Notes: a model not told the origin generated them from the sequence alone. Shown: positions 1-9,036, numbered from the stretch's first letter. The stretch is 64,000 nucleotides of DNA from Bartonella grahamii subsp. shimonis (GCF_036327415.1 NZ_CP123961.1:1550001-1614000); one strand, 5' to 3'. Numbers and translations: made by a program.

Positions 1-2
1 GC

Positions 3-587
3 GCAAAAGGACAGCTGATATCGTCATTTCCTACATCATCAATGCTTAATCAAAGAAGTGACAACTCCCCTGAGTCCATTAAAAAGATTGTACCACCTAA
101 GCCTATTTTGCAACAAGATCAAAGCAAAAAAAGACCAAATAAATGGGTGTCAAATCTCTTAGAAAGAGCTTCACGTGAAGAAACATTTTATGATGACGCC
201 CCAAATGATACTGTTTTAACATCAGTGCAAACAAAACCACGTCCTGCAAACTGCTCTCTTAACTCATTAGCTTCTGGTATAGTGCAAGCTATTAATCACA
301 ATGCCATTGTTGAGCTATGGGATCATTATCAACGTGGACAAAAAAACATCGTAACAGAACGCCTTTATACCTTGAATGGAAAAACAATATTTGAAATGAT
401 TAAGAGAAAATATATGAGCGATTTTGAGTTTAAAGGTTCAGTGAATCAATATGTTTCTGATTTCGAAAAGCTCTTACGTGATATATCGCGCAGTTCTGGT
501 TCTTCCAGCTCAGTTCGCAAATACCTGATATCAGATACAGGAAAAGTTTATACTATGCTTGCTCATGCAAGTGGTCGAATCCAATAA
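3..587 (+). CDS. C-terminal part of a large conserved Rhizobiales protein (partial)
   Basis: The frame is open from base 3, so the gene runs in from outside the window; the first ATG (42) is probably internal. About 195 residues are visible. The N-terminal half is low-complexity and polar, rich in Ser, Lys and Pro, while the last 100 or so residues look folded. That part includes the stretches VELWDHYQRGQ, FEMIKRKY and SDTGKVYTMLAHASGR. From memory this matches the C-terminal end of a very large coiled-coil-like protein conserved in Rhizobiales (sometimes labelled kinesin-like or apolipoprotein-like); no enzymatic motif is visible and the function is unknown. A clear intrinsic terminator follows 10 bases after the stop. 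The family assignment is from recall, not from a search. Confidence 0.7.
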   Translation, partial: AKGQLISSFPTSSMLNQRSDNSPESIKKIVPPKPILQQDQSKKRPNKWVSNLLERASREETFYDDAPNDTVLTSVQTKPRPANCSLNSLASGIVQAINHNAIVELWDHYQRGQKNIVTERLYTLNGKTIFEMIKRKYMSDFEFKGSVNQYVSDFEKLLRDISRSSGSSSSVRKYLISDTGKVYTMLAHASGRIQ

Positions 588-596
588 ACAAACAAG

Positions 597-630
597 AAAA
601 GTGGAAAAAATATCTTTTTCCACTTTTTTT
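597..630 (+). terminator. Rho-independent terminator
   Basis: A perfect 13-bp stem (arms 597-609 and 615-627) closes a 5-base loop, and its 3' arm runs into a T tract ending at 630. It sits 10 bases after the stop of the partial gene at 3-587 and should end that transcript. Confidence 0.85.
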
Positions 631-1508
631 ATCTCTCCAGTTTTTTAATCATTCATCATAGAGTACTTTGCTTTCAACTGTAGCTTTTACTTCAAAGGTT
701 GAGATAATTGGTATGCAGTTTTCTTTGATATCTTAAGCAATAATTCTAAAGAAGCATAATGACTTATCAAACAACATATCATCCTAAGAATAATAAGGCA
801 TATTTTTTATTTCCTTATCTTTTTCTTAACCCTTTATTTTTCATAGTTTCATAAAGGTACAAAACCGGTAATATTATTTTTCTAATTGTAAAAAACTTTC
901 ATGCTTTTGTATTAAAAAAGCTCATAGAAATATTTATATTTATTTTTAAATGTTTTTTATTCACATATTACTCTCATTTGAATTATGTAAGTCAATATTT
1001 TTTATTATATTAGATGAATTTGAAATAAATCTTATTGTATTAAAATTTCCCATTCAACATATGAAATAATGCATGATAAATTATAAAGAAAAGCGTTATG
1101 CGGAATATATGATTTTCATGTATAAAGTCCGCAATTACAGCCATTTTAGCCACATCTTTGTTTATTAAAATACATAATTGTCAGTATATAAAAAATACAG
1201 CTTTCACTATCAAGAATCCAATTGAGCAATAAACAACACAACTGCCATTCTCAACATCCCAATCTCCTTTAAAATAGCTGAATAAACAATTTATAAATTA
1301 CAAATTGTTATTTAAAATTTCTTCTACCTCCGTATAAAACTTTAAATAAAATATATATTTTATAAAAAACGGATGAAATTAATAGGAAACACTCTTCTGT
1401 TCTTTCCTTATTTTGTAAACATTGCAAAAAAATAATAGCTTGATAATGTAATCGTTAGAAAATATTTTATTTTTTTGTAAACTAATGAATTTTTACGAGT
1501 TTTGTTAA
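631..1508. other. Long AT-rich intergenic region, no gene seen
   Basis: Nearly 900 bases of very AT-rich sequence with stops in all frames. On the minus strand a strong Shine-Dalgarno sequence (AAAGGAG) precedes an ATG at 1257, but the frame closes after 15 codons (1210-1257), so it looks like the start of a decayed gene. Nothing else could be recognised. Confidence 0.6.
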
Positions 1509-1697
1509 GGAGAGAAAAACAAATGTGCTGCTATCAATAAAATTATTCATGCACACAAACAAAAAGAATCATCAAACTGGTTTTACGATCCAGAAGAATT
1601 TACTCATGCTCTTGCATTTTGATATTCAGAGAAATGAGAATCTATTAGTGGACAAAACCTTATCGTAGATGGAACATCTCATATACACATACGCTAA
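1509..1697 (+). pseudogene. Remnant of a short-chain dehydrogenase/reductase (C-terminal end)
   Basis: Read in one frame from about 1509 to the TAA at 1695-1697, the sequence gives a typical C-terminal SDR ending. It has a D-P-E-E-F segment, then A-L-A-F, then the S-G-Q-N-L-I-V-D-G signature that closes most classical SDR enzymes. The frame is broken by two stops, TGA at 1620-1622 and TGA at 1635-1637, and no N-terminal Rossmann part remains upstream. This is therefore a decaying gene fragment. The first ATG of the following malic enzyme frame (1669) lies inside it, which is one reason to place the maeB start further down. The exact SDR subfamily cannot be told. Confidence 0.7.
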
Positions 1698-1713
1698 CTT
1701 GGGTATCATAAAA

Positions 1714-4032
1714 ATGTCTAGAGAACGAAATAGTGATTTCAGTTCACCAAAAGCTGAACTTGACAGTACCGCCCTTTTTTATCACCAACACCCAAAACCT
1801 GGAAAATTGGAAATACAAGCAACAAAACCTCTTGATAATCAACGTGATTTAGCTCTTGCTTATTCTCCAGGCGTTGCAGCACCATGTCTTGCGATTCATG
1901 AAAATCCCAATCTTGCCGCTCAATATACCTCCCGTGCTAATTTAGTCGCTGTTATATCCAATGGAACTGCTGTTCTTGGTTTAGGAAACATTGGTCCACT
2001 CGCTTCAAAGCCAGTTATGGAAGGAAAAGCCGTTTTATTCAAAAAATTTGCGAATATTGATGTTTTTGATATTGAAATTGATGCATCCGATATAGAACAA
2101 ATGGTACAAACAATATCGACCTTAGAACCTACATTTGGTGGTATTAATCTTGAAGACATTAAGGCCCCTGAATGTTTTGACATCGAAGAAAAGCTTCGTG
2201 CTAAAATGAATATTCCAGTTTTTCATGATGACCAACATGGAACTGCCATTATTGTTTCTGCTGCTGTATTAAATGCCTTAAATCTTTCAGGAAAAAAAAT
2301 TGAAAATGCAAAAATAGTTACCTCAGGTGCAGGTGCTGCTGCCCTAGCTTGTCTTAATCTTTTGGTTCGCCTCGGAGCGAAAGTTGAAAATATTTGGCTT
2401 AGTGACTTAGAGGGCGTTGTTTATGAAGGTCGCAAGACCCTTATGGATCGCTGGAAAATTAATTACGCACAAAAAACGGACGCACGAACTTTATCTGATA
2501 TTATTGATGACGCGGATATTTTTCTAGGCCTATCTGCCGGTGGTGTTCTACAGCCTGAATATCTTAAAAGAATGGCGAAAAATCCACTCATTTTAGCGCT
2601 AGCTAATCCAGTACCGGAAATTATGCCCGAAGAAGCACATTCTATACGACCTGATGCAATGATCTGTACAGGGCGCTCTGATTATCCCAATCAAGTTAAT
2701 AATGTCCTTTGTTTTCCCTATATCTTCCGTGGTGCATTAGACGTAGGTGCTACTGCAATTAATGAAGAAATGAAAATGGCTGCTGTTCATGCGATTGCTG
2801 CTCTTGCTCGTGAAGAAACTTCAGATGTTGTAGCACGTGCATACTCAAAAGAACCACCCAATTTTGGACCAGACTATCTGATCCCCTCTCCTTTCGATCC
2901 GCGTTTAATACTGCGTATTGCTCCCGCTGTTGCTAAAGCAGCAATGGCAACGGGTGTTGCACTTCGTCCCATTGAAGATATGGAAGCCTACCATGATATC
3001 CTCAATCGATTTGTCTTTCTTTCTGGTTTAACAATGAAACCTGTTTTTGCTGCAGCCAAAACAGCGCAACGTAAACGCGTCATTTATGCCAATGGTGAAG
3101 ATGAACGCGTTCTTCGTGCAGCACAAGTTGTTATTGAAGAACAAACAGCAACACCCCTCCTCATCGGCCGTCCACACGTCGTAGAAGCAAGATTAAAACG
3201 CTTTGGTTTGAAAATTCGCCCTAATATAGATTTTGAATTAACAAACCCAGAAGATGATCCACGTTTTCGTGATTATGTTAATTTATTTTTTCATTATACA
3301 GGAAGATGTGGCGTTACGCCTGAAATGGCAAAAACAATAGTGAGAACATCAACAACGGCTATTGCTGCCCTTGCCGTCATGCGTGAAGAAGCAGATGCAA
3401 TGATTTGCGGCTTAGAGGGGCGTTTTGAACGTCAACTTGAATTGATTGAACAAATTATTGGACTTGATCCTCATGTTCACCGTTTTTCTGCTATGAGTTT
3501 ACTTATCTCTCAACAGCGTACTCTTTTTCTCACAGATACTTACGTCAATGAAAATCCTTCAGCAGAAGAAATTGCTGAAATGACGGTATTGGCAGCTCAA
3601 GAAGTTGAAGCATTTGGAATAACACCCAAAGCAGCCTTATTATCACACTCAAACTTTGGTTCTAAAAACACAGAAAGTGCGCGTAAAATGCGACGTGCAA
3701 CAGAAATTCTTGCCAAATTACACCCTCATTTAGAAGCAGATGGTGAAATGCATGGTGATGTTGCCCTTTCCAAAGTTTTTCGTGATCGTATTTTCCCTGA
3801 TTCTCGTCTTAAAAGTGAAGCGAATTTGCTTGTCTTTCCAACACTTGATTCAGCCAACATCACGCTCAACACTGTTAAAAGCCTCACAAATGCACTCCAT
3901 GTTGGTCCTATCTTAATCGGAGCAGCACGTCCCGCCCATATATTAACACCTTCAGTAACTTCACGAGGCGTTGTTAATATAACAGCGCTTGCCGTTCTAG
4001 CAGCAAATAGAAAAAATAGATTCATAAAATAA
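1714..4032 (+). CDS. maeB: NADP-dependent malic enzyme (MaeB type)
   Basis: Oxidative decarboxylation of malate to pyruvate, yielding NADPH, in the cytoplasm. The protein (about 770 residues) has the MaeB layout. An N-terminal malic domain contains A-Y-S-P-G-V-A-A-P and F-H-D-D-Q-H-G-T-A near residues 35-190. A Rossmann NAD(P) domain with S-G-A-G-A-A-A follows near 210-225. The last 320 or so residues form a phosphotransacetylase-like domain, regulatory in this family. The frame is open back to an ATG at 1669, but that start has no ribosome site and lies within an SDR remnant. ATG 1714 gives an N-terminus of the length usual in related bacteria, though its own Shine-Dalgarno is weak. It stands alone; a 190-base gap separates it from acpXL. 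Confidence 0.93.
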   Translation: MSRERNSDFSSPKAELDSTALFYHQHPKPGKLEIQATKPLDNQRDLALAYSPGVAAPCLAIHENPNLAAQYTSRANLVAVISNGTAVLGLGNIGPLASKPVMEGKAVLFKKFANIDVFDIEIDASDIEQMVQTISTLEPTFGGINLEDIKAPECFDIEEKLRAKMNIPVFHDDQHGTAIIVSAAVLNALNLSGKKIENAKIVTSGAGAAALACLNLLVRLGAKVENIWLSDLEGVVYEGRKTLMDRWKINYAQKTDARTLSDIIDDADIFLGLSAGGVLQPEYLKRMAKNPLILALANPVPEIMPEEAHSIRPDAMICTGRSDYPNQVNNVLCFPYIFRGALDVGATAINEEMKMAAVHAIAALAREETSDVVARAYSKEPPNFGPDYLIPSPFDPRLILRIAPAVAKAAMATGVALRPIEDMEAYHDILNRFVFLSGLTMKPVFAAAKTAQRKRVIYANGEDERVLRAAQVVIEEQTATPLLIGRPHVVEARLKRFGLKIRPNIDFELTNPEDDPRFRDYVNLFFHYTGRCGVTPEMAKTIVRTSTTAIAALAVMREEADAMICGLEGRFERQLELIEQIIGLDPHVHRFSAMSLLISQQRTLFLTDTYVNENPSAEEIAEMTVLAAQEVEAFGITPKAALLSHSNFGSKNTESARKMRRATEILAKLHPHLEADGEMHGDVALSKVFRDRIFPDSRLKSEANLLVFPTLDSANITLNTVKSLTNALHVGPILIGAARPAHILTPSVTSRGVVNITALAVLAANRKNRFIK

Positions 4033-4221
4033 ATGTGCAATACAACTTCAAAGTTTTTTAAATATTAAGGTGTAGTATTTCACATACTGTAAAGCTCTTT
4101 TATCTATAGAAAAGACAGTTATATTTTGGATTAAGGCTTTTTTTAAAAGAGAAAAAAGGCTACAAGAATACCTATTAAATTTATTTTGAATTTACAAACT
4201 CTATAATAAGGAATCCGTACA

Positions 4222-4506
4222 TTGCCTTCCACGTTTGATAAAGTTGCTGATATTATTGCAGAAATCAGTGAAATTGATCGCAATATAATTACGCCTGAAA
4301 GTCATACAATTGATGATTTGGGAATCGACAGTCTTGATTTTCTTGATATTGTTTTCGCTATTGATAAAGCTTTCGGAATAAAAGTTCCCTTGGAACAATG
4401 GACGCAAGAAGTCAATGACGGTACAGTTGCGACAGAAGAATACTTTGTTCTTAAAAACCTTTGTGCAAAAATTGATGATCTCGTTGCCTTGAAACAGGCG
4501 GAGTAA
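4222..4506 (+). CDS. acpXL: Specialised acyl carrier protein AcpXL
   Basis: Acyl carrier protein dedicated to the very long (ω-1)-hydroxylated fatty acid (C26/C28 type) of rhizobial and Brucella-type lipid A. The 94-residue protein carries the phosphopantetheine motif G-I-D-S-L with attachment Ser37, and the AcpXL hallmarks [11 protein letters not shown] at the start and [11 protein letters not shown] near the end, longer than ordinary ACP. Translation probably starts at TTG 4222, preceded by AAGGA at 4208-4212; no in-frame ATG fits. It leads a tightly packed set with two ketosynthase homologues, an alcohol dehydrogenase and lpxXL. The fabZ-type dehydratase usually found after acpXL is missing: only 10 bases separate it from the next gene. 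Confidence 0.95.
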   Translation: MPSTFDKVADIIAEISEIDRNIITPESHTIDDLGIDSLDFLDIVFAIDKAFGIKVPLEQWTQEVNDGTVATEEYFVLKNLCAKIDDLVALKQAE

Positions 4507-4516
4507 TTTTTTCACT

Positions 4517-5692
4517 ATGCATGATCAATCTGTATTCATCACTGGTATAGGTCTCATAAGCTCTCTGGGAGAAGGAACTGATCAACATTGGAATCTCTTA
4601 AATGATCCAATCTGTACACCAAACCTAGATTGTACAACTTTTTCGCCCTACACAGTTCATAAATTGCCTGAAGTTGATTGGAGTTTACAAATTCCCAAAA
4701 AAAGTGACCAAAGGCAAATGGGAATATGGCAACGTCTTGGTACCTATGCTGCTGGTCTTGCTCTTGATGATGCCGGCATGAAAAATAATGAACAATTCAC
4801 GTCAACAATGGACATGATCGTAGCAGCAAGTGGAGGAGAACGTGATATTATGGTTGATACACAGATTCTTTCTAAAGCGCGCACAATCACCGATCATGCC
4901 ACTATGTTAAATGTTGCACTTTCAACTGAACTTCGTCCAACATTATTTTTGGCACAACTTTCAAATCTTCTGGCAGGAAACATTTCAATCGTTCATAAAG
5001 TTACTGGATCATCTCGCACATTTATGGGAGAAGAAGGCAGTGGACTTTCTGCACTTCAAATTGCTGTAGCCCGTATTAAATCAGGACAAAGTACCCATGC
5101 TCTTGTAGGAAGCTCCTATAATGCACAAAATTATGATATGTTGTTGGCCCACGAGCTTGGTGGTCTTTTGACCCATAATGGATGGAGCCCAGTGTGGGAT
5201 CGTGAAGTTCACCCTGGTGGCGGTATTATCGCCGGTTCTGGTGGTATCTTTCTGGTTCTCGAAAGTGGAGAATATGCAAAAAAACGTAACGCACGTGCTT
5301 ATGCTGAAATTAGCCAACTTATTACAGACCAAACAGATAGAAACAAAACTCCACTTAGAGAGTCAATTGCAACAATGTTAAAAACGATAGGCGCTAAATC
5401 TGCCGTAGCCATTTCAGCAGCCTCAGGTGCTCACGAAGCAACAAAAGCAGAACAAAATGCTCTTGATGATGCTGATCTATCTTACCGCGGTATTACAACA
5501 TTATTTGGTTATATGCGGGAAGCACAATTTCCTCTAGCACTTGCCATTGCAGCACTTTCACTTGAAAAAAAACACTGTTTTCCAGCGTTAAGTCCTCATG
5601 AAAAACCTTTTTCTAAAGAAATACGTGAAATATTTGTCACAACTATTGGTATAAAAAGAGCTGAAGGTATCATACGTCTTACAGCTGTTTAA
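4517..5692 (+). CDS. fabF2XL: Beta-ketoacyl-ACP synthase-like protein FabF2XL, catalytic triad not conserved
   Basis: A thiolase-fold protein of 391 residues of the FabF family in the very-long-chain fatty acid locus. The usual nucleophile motif (Cys-Ala-Ser-Gly) is replaced by V-T-G-S-S-R-T-F-M-G, with Ser165-Ser166 where Cys is expected. The first active-site His motif (H-G-T) reads A-A-S-G-A, and the second (G-H) appears as G-Y-M. All three catalytic residues are therefore absent. This resembles chain-length-factor (KS-beta) subunits of type II polyketide synthases and suggests it pairs with the intact ketosynthase just downstream; that role is inferred. As far as I recall, rhizobial FabF2XL proteins share the same S-S-R-T-F-M-G motif, so this is probably family-wide rather than a local defect. 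Confidence 0.88.
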   Translation: MHDQSVFITGIGLISSLGEGTDQHWNLLNDPICTPNLDCTTFSPYTVHKLPEVDWSLQIPKKSDQRQMGIWQRLGTYAAGLALDDAGMKNNEQFTSTMDMIVAASGGERDIMVDTQILSKARTITDHATMLNVALSTELRPTLFLAQLSNLLAGNISIVHKVTGSSRTFMGEEGSGLSALQIAVARIKSGQSTHALVGSSYNAQNYDMLLAHELGGLLTHNGWSPVWDREVHPGGGIIAGSGGIFLVLESGEYAKKRNARAYAEISQLITDQTDRNKTPLRESIATMLKTIGAKSAVAISAASGAHEATKAEQNALDDADLSYRGITTLFGYMREAQFPLALAIAALSLEKKHCFPALSPHEKPFSKEIREIFVTTIGIKRAEGIIRLTAV

Positions 5693-5707
5693 AGGGAAAT
5701 TTCTATC

Positions 5708-6982
5708 GTGAAATATCATGATCATTTTGGACGTCCAATTGTAGCCATAACTGGAGCTGGCGTTGTCACATCACTAGGACAAGGAAAACATGAAAATTGG
5801 CAAAAATTAACAAGTGGTGTAAGCGGTATTCACAAAATAACGCGTTTTCCTGTTGACGGATTAAATACATATATTGCTGGAACAATTGATTTCCTCGAAG
5901 AAAGTATGCTTGGTTCTTCGGCTCTTTCTCAAAAGCTTGCACATCTTTCTGCTAAAGAAGCTTTAGAACAAGCTGCTCTTGATAAAACAAACTTTAATGG
6001 ACCACTCTTTCTAGCTGCGCCTCCTGTTGAACTTGAATGGAAAGCACGTTTTATTCTTGATCAAGAAGAAGAGTTTAATAATGAGCCTCCTTATGTACAT
6101 CTTCTTAAAATCTGTAAGCATAAACGCCATGAGGCGCTTTTTGAAACCACACAATTTGGTGCAATTGCAGAAAAACTTCAAAAAACATTTGGCACTAAAG
6201 GACTTCCTGTTACACTTTCAACGGCTTGTGCATCTGGTGCAACAGCAATTCAATTAGGAGTTGAATCTATTAGACGGGGAGAAACAAATCGAGCTCTCAT
6301 AATTGCGACAGATGGATCAGTTTCAGCAGAATCTCTCATCCGTTTTTCGTTACTATCTGCTCTTTCAACCCAAAATGATCCTGCTGAAAAAGCATCAAAA
6401 CCCTTTAGCCATGATCGGGATGGATTTGTTATGGCGGAAGGCTCAGGCGCTTTTGTTCTTGAATCTCTTCAAAGCGCATTAAACCGTAATGCTACAGTTT
6501 TAGGAATTTTAGCTGGCTGTGGAGAAACAGCCGATGATTTTCACCGTACACGTTCAAAACCCGATGCATCACCAGCAATTGAATCCGTTCGCAAAGCTTT
6601 AGACGATGCCAAAATAAACATCAATGAAATTGATTATATTAATGCCCATGGAACTTCAACACCTGAAAATGAGAAAATGGAATATCTTGCATTATCAACA
6701 GTATTCGGTGATCTTTTAGAGCATATTCCTGTCTCTTCTAATAAATCAATGATTGGGCATACATTAACAGCTGCTGGTGCAATAGAAGCAGTTTTTTCGC
6801 TTTTAACCATTCAATCGGGGATACTTCCACCTACAATAAATTATGATAATCCTGACCCTGCTATCCCTTTAGATGTTGTTCCTCATCATAGCCGTAAAGC
6901 CTGTGTCAATGCGGTTTTGTCCAACTCATTTGGGTTTGGCGGTCAAAATATGAGTCTTGTTATCGCTGCATATAAAGGATAA
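5708..6982 (+). CDS. fabF1XL: Beta-ketoacyl-ACP synthase FabF1XL
   Basis: Condensing enzyme (424 residues) that should extend acyl chains on AcpXL to very long lengths by decarboxylative Claisen condensation. The full FabF triad is present: Cys174 in S-T-A-C-A-S-G, His314 in N-A-H-G-T-S-T-P and His351 in M-I-G-H-T. The C-terminus N-S-F-G-F-G-G-Q-N is also typical. It starts with GTG at 5708; a purine-rich AAAGGGAA stretch overlapping the stop of fabF2XL acts as ribosome site, so the two are probably translationally linked. It is the likely catalytic partner of the Cys-less FabF2XL. Confidence 0.93.
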   Translation: MKYHDHFGRPIVAITGAGVVTSLGQGKHENWQKLTSGVSGIHKITRFPVDGLNTYIAGTIDFLEESMLGSSALSQKLAHLSAKEALEQAALDKTNFNGPLFLAAPPVELEWKARFILDQEEEFNNEPPYVHLLKICKHKRHEALFETTQFGAIAEKLQKTFGTKGLPVTLSTACASGATAIQLGVESIRRGETNRALIIATDGSVSAESLIRFSLLSALSTQNDPAEKASKPFSHDRDGFVMAEGSGAFVLESLQSALNRNATVLGILAGCGETADDFHRTRSKPDASPAIESVRKALDDAKININEIDYINAHGTSTPENEKMEYLALSTVFGDLLEHIPVSSNKSMIGHTLTAAGAIEAVFSLLTIQSGILPPTINYDNPDPAIPLDVVPHHSRKACVNAVLSNSFGFGGQNMSLVIAAYKG

Positions 6983-7040
6983 TCCTTTAATAATAAAGTT
7001 TTATAACGCTAACCTAATAACATATTTAAGGGGGATGATA

Positions 7041-8069
7041 ATGCGTGCACTGCAACTCTTCGATGATCGTCGGCTTGAAATCACCAATATTTCCCCGCCA
7101 TCTTCACCTAGCCTAAGTGAAGTAACTGTGCGGATAAAAGCTATTGCTCTTAATCATATTGATGTGTGGGGATGGCGTGGCATGGCTTTTGCGAAAAGAA
7201 AAATGCCACTCATCATTGGTGCAGAAGCCTCTGGTGAGGTTATACAAATAGGAGATGGCGTTGAACATCTCCAACTTGGACAAATTGTCTCAATTTATGG
7301 TGCACAAACCTGCGGAGTATGCCAAGCTTGTCATGAAGGACGGGATAATCTTTGCAGTCATGTAAAGGGAGTCTACGGTTTTCACCTTGATGGATTTGCG
7401 TGTGAGCTTGTCAATTTGCCAGCACGTTTATTAGTTCCAGCACCTCCCCAATGTGATGAATTGCAAGCAGCGGTTGCTCCAATTACTTTTGGTACCGTAG
7501 AACATATGCTTTTCGATAACGCAAAACTACAAGCAGGAGAAACAATCCTGATACAGGCTGGTGGTTCAGGTATTGGCTCTGCAGCCATTCAACTTGCAAA
7601 ACACATGGGCTGTACAGTTATCACAACTGTAGGTTCAGATGAAAAAATTGCAAAAGCACACTCTCTTGGAGCAGATCATGTGATTAATTATCGTAAAGAT
7701 CGTTTTGAAGGTGTGGTGCGTAAATTAACCCAAAAAAAAGGCGTTGACGTTGTTTTTGAGCATGTTGGTGTAGATACATGGAACGGTTCTCTATTATGTA
7801 TGAAAAAAGGAGCACGCTTAGTGACTTGCGGTTCTACCTCTGGTGTTTCAGCACCAATAAATCTCATGCAATTATTCCAACAACAACTTAAGATATTCGG
7901 TTCATTTGGCTGCCGTATGGAAAATATGAAAAATGCCATGCAAAAAATGGCAGAAAAAACTGTACACCCTGTCATTGATACAATTGTTGGGCTTGATGAA
8001 ATTGATACAGCTTTAAAACGAATGGAGAGCCGTGATGTTTTTGGTAAAATTATCCTTAAAATAGATTAA
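7041..8069 (+). CDS. adh2XL: Zinc-binding alcohol dehydrogenase of the lipid A long-chain fatty acid locus
   Basis: Medium-chain dehydrogenase/reductase of 342 residues. An N-terminal GroES-like catalytic domain carries the structural zinc motif with four Cys (C-G-V-C-Q-A-C and the following D-N-L-C). The Rossmann domain has A-G-G-S-G-I-G-S-A. ATG 7041 is chosen because AAGGGGG at 7028-7034 is ideally spaced; upstream ATGs overlap fabF1XL. In the homologous rhizobial locus this gene lies between fabF1XL and lpxXL, and it is thought to act in making or modifying the very-long-chain hydroxy fatty acid. The precise substrate is not known. The stop is only 3 bases from a possible lpxXL ATG at 8073. 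Confidence 0.88.
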   Translation: MRALQLFDDRRLEITNISPPSSPSLSEVTVRIKAIALNHIDVWGWRGMAFAKRKMPLIIGAEASGEVIQIGDGVEHLQLGQIVSIYGAQTCGVCQACHEGRDNLCSHVKGVYGFHLDGFACELVNLPARLLVPAPPQCDELQAAVAPITFGTVEHMLFDNAKLQAGETILIQAGGSGIGSAAIQLAKHMGCTVITTVGSDEKIAKAHSLGADHVINYRKDRFEGVVRKLTQKKGVDVVFEHVGVDTWNGSLLCMKKGARLVTCGSTSGVSAPINLMQLFQQQLKIFGSFGCRMENMKNAMQKMAEKTVHPVIDTIVGLDEIDTALKRMESRDVFGKIILKID

Positions 8070-8137
8070 ATCATGATGAATCTTTCCTTTAAAATCTCAT
8101 ATATCGTATTAAAATTATAGCTAAAAAAATATCCTAC

Positions 8138-9004
8138 TTGTTATGGGCATATCTGCTCTTTAGTTCTTTATTTATTCTAAAATACTTTCCTGCAAAAATG
8201 GGAATCTCTTTTTTTTCTTGGTTGGCAAAAAAAATTGGTCCCCTTTTACATCGTCATCAAATCACACTTACAAACCTTAGGAGCGCATATCCAGAAAAAA
8301 CAGAGCAAGAACTCCATGCGATTGCAATAGAGATGTGGGAAAATATAGGACGTTTCCTAGCCGAATATATTTTTCTTGATAAAATTTTTGATTTTGATCC
8401 TCATGCAGACGAGCCAGGTTTCATTGAGGTTAAAGGCGCTGAAATATTTGAGCGATTAAAAGAAGAAAAAAAACCACATATTTTTTTCACCGCGCATACT
8501 GGAAATTTTGAACTTCTGCCTATTTGTGCACAAAGTTTTGATCTGAATGTCACGGTATTATTTAGATCACCCAATAATCCCTATGTTGCCAAACGAGTTC
8601 TTAAAGCACGACAAACTTCTATGGGACATCTTGTTCCCTCAAAAGCCGGTGCTGCGTGGGCATTAGCAGGAAAATTAGCAGAAGGTAAAAATGTTGGTAT
8701 GCTGGTTGATCAAAAATTTCGCCGCGGTATCATGGGAACATTTTTTAACAGACCCCTTAAAACAAACCCCTTAATTATAAAGCTTGCTCGACAATATAAC
8801 TGTGATATTTATCCAGCACGTTGTATTCGTTTACCTGGTGGACGTCATCGTTTAGAGTTATATGAGCATGTAGAACTTCCACGTGATGAAAAAAATGATA
8901 TCGATATAGCTGCTTCTACGCAAAAATTAAATGATATTGTTGAATCTTGGGTCCGTGAATATCCTGGACAATGGATGTGGTTACATAGACGTTGGGACAT
9001 CTAA
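8138..9004 (+). CDS. lpxXL: Very-long-chain acyltransferase LpxXL (N-terminus probably frameshifted)
   Basis: Lipid A acyltransferase of the LpxL/HtrB family that transfers the AcpXL-bound very-long-chain hydroxy fatty acid to lipid A at the inner membrane. The acyltransferase motif H-T-G-N-F-E (HX4E) is present, as are V-D-Q-K-F and T-N-P-L. The only start in the main frame is TTG at 8138, with no ribosome site, and it would leave an N-terminus shorter than usual. Just upstream, ATG 8073 opens a frame reading M-M-N-L-S-F-K-I-S-Y-I-V-L-K and stops at a TAG at 8118-8120. The main frame reads on there as A-K-K-I-S-Y-L-L-W. One base restored in the A/T run near 8111-8117 would join them into one protein of expected length. 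It is either a recent mutation, a sequencing error or use of TTG. Confidence 0.88.
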   Translation: MLWAYLLFSSLFILKYFPAKMGISFFSWLAKKIGPLLHRHQITLTNLRSAYPEKTEQELHAIAIEMWENIGRFLAEYIFLDKIFDFDPHADEPGFIEVKGAEIFERLKEEKKPHIFFTAHTGNFELLPICAQSFDLNVTVLFRSPNNPYVAKRVLKARQTSMGHLVPSKAGAAWALAGKLAEGKNVGMLVDQKFRRGIMGTFFNRPLKTNPLIIKLARQYNCDIYPARCIRLPGGRHRLELYEHVELPRDEKNDIDIAASTQKLNDIVESWVREYPGQWMWLHRRWDI

Positions 9005-9036
9005 CATAAGCTCTATTGCTTACAAAGGAAGTGCAA

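Noticed and set aside
1210..1257. Minus-strand ATG with a strong ribosome site
   Set aside because: The frame ends after 15 codons and no continuation in another frame could be recognised.
1669..1713. Upstream ATG as start of maeB
   Set aside because: No ribosome site, and the stretch is part of the SDR relic read in another frame; ATG 1714 gives the usual family N-terminus.
4201..4515. Minus-strand open frame of 104 codons opposite acpXL
   Set aside because: It is a shadow of the well-supported acpXL gene on the plus strand.
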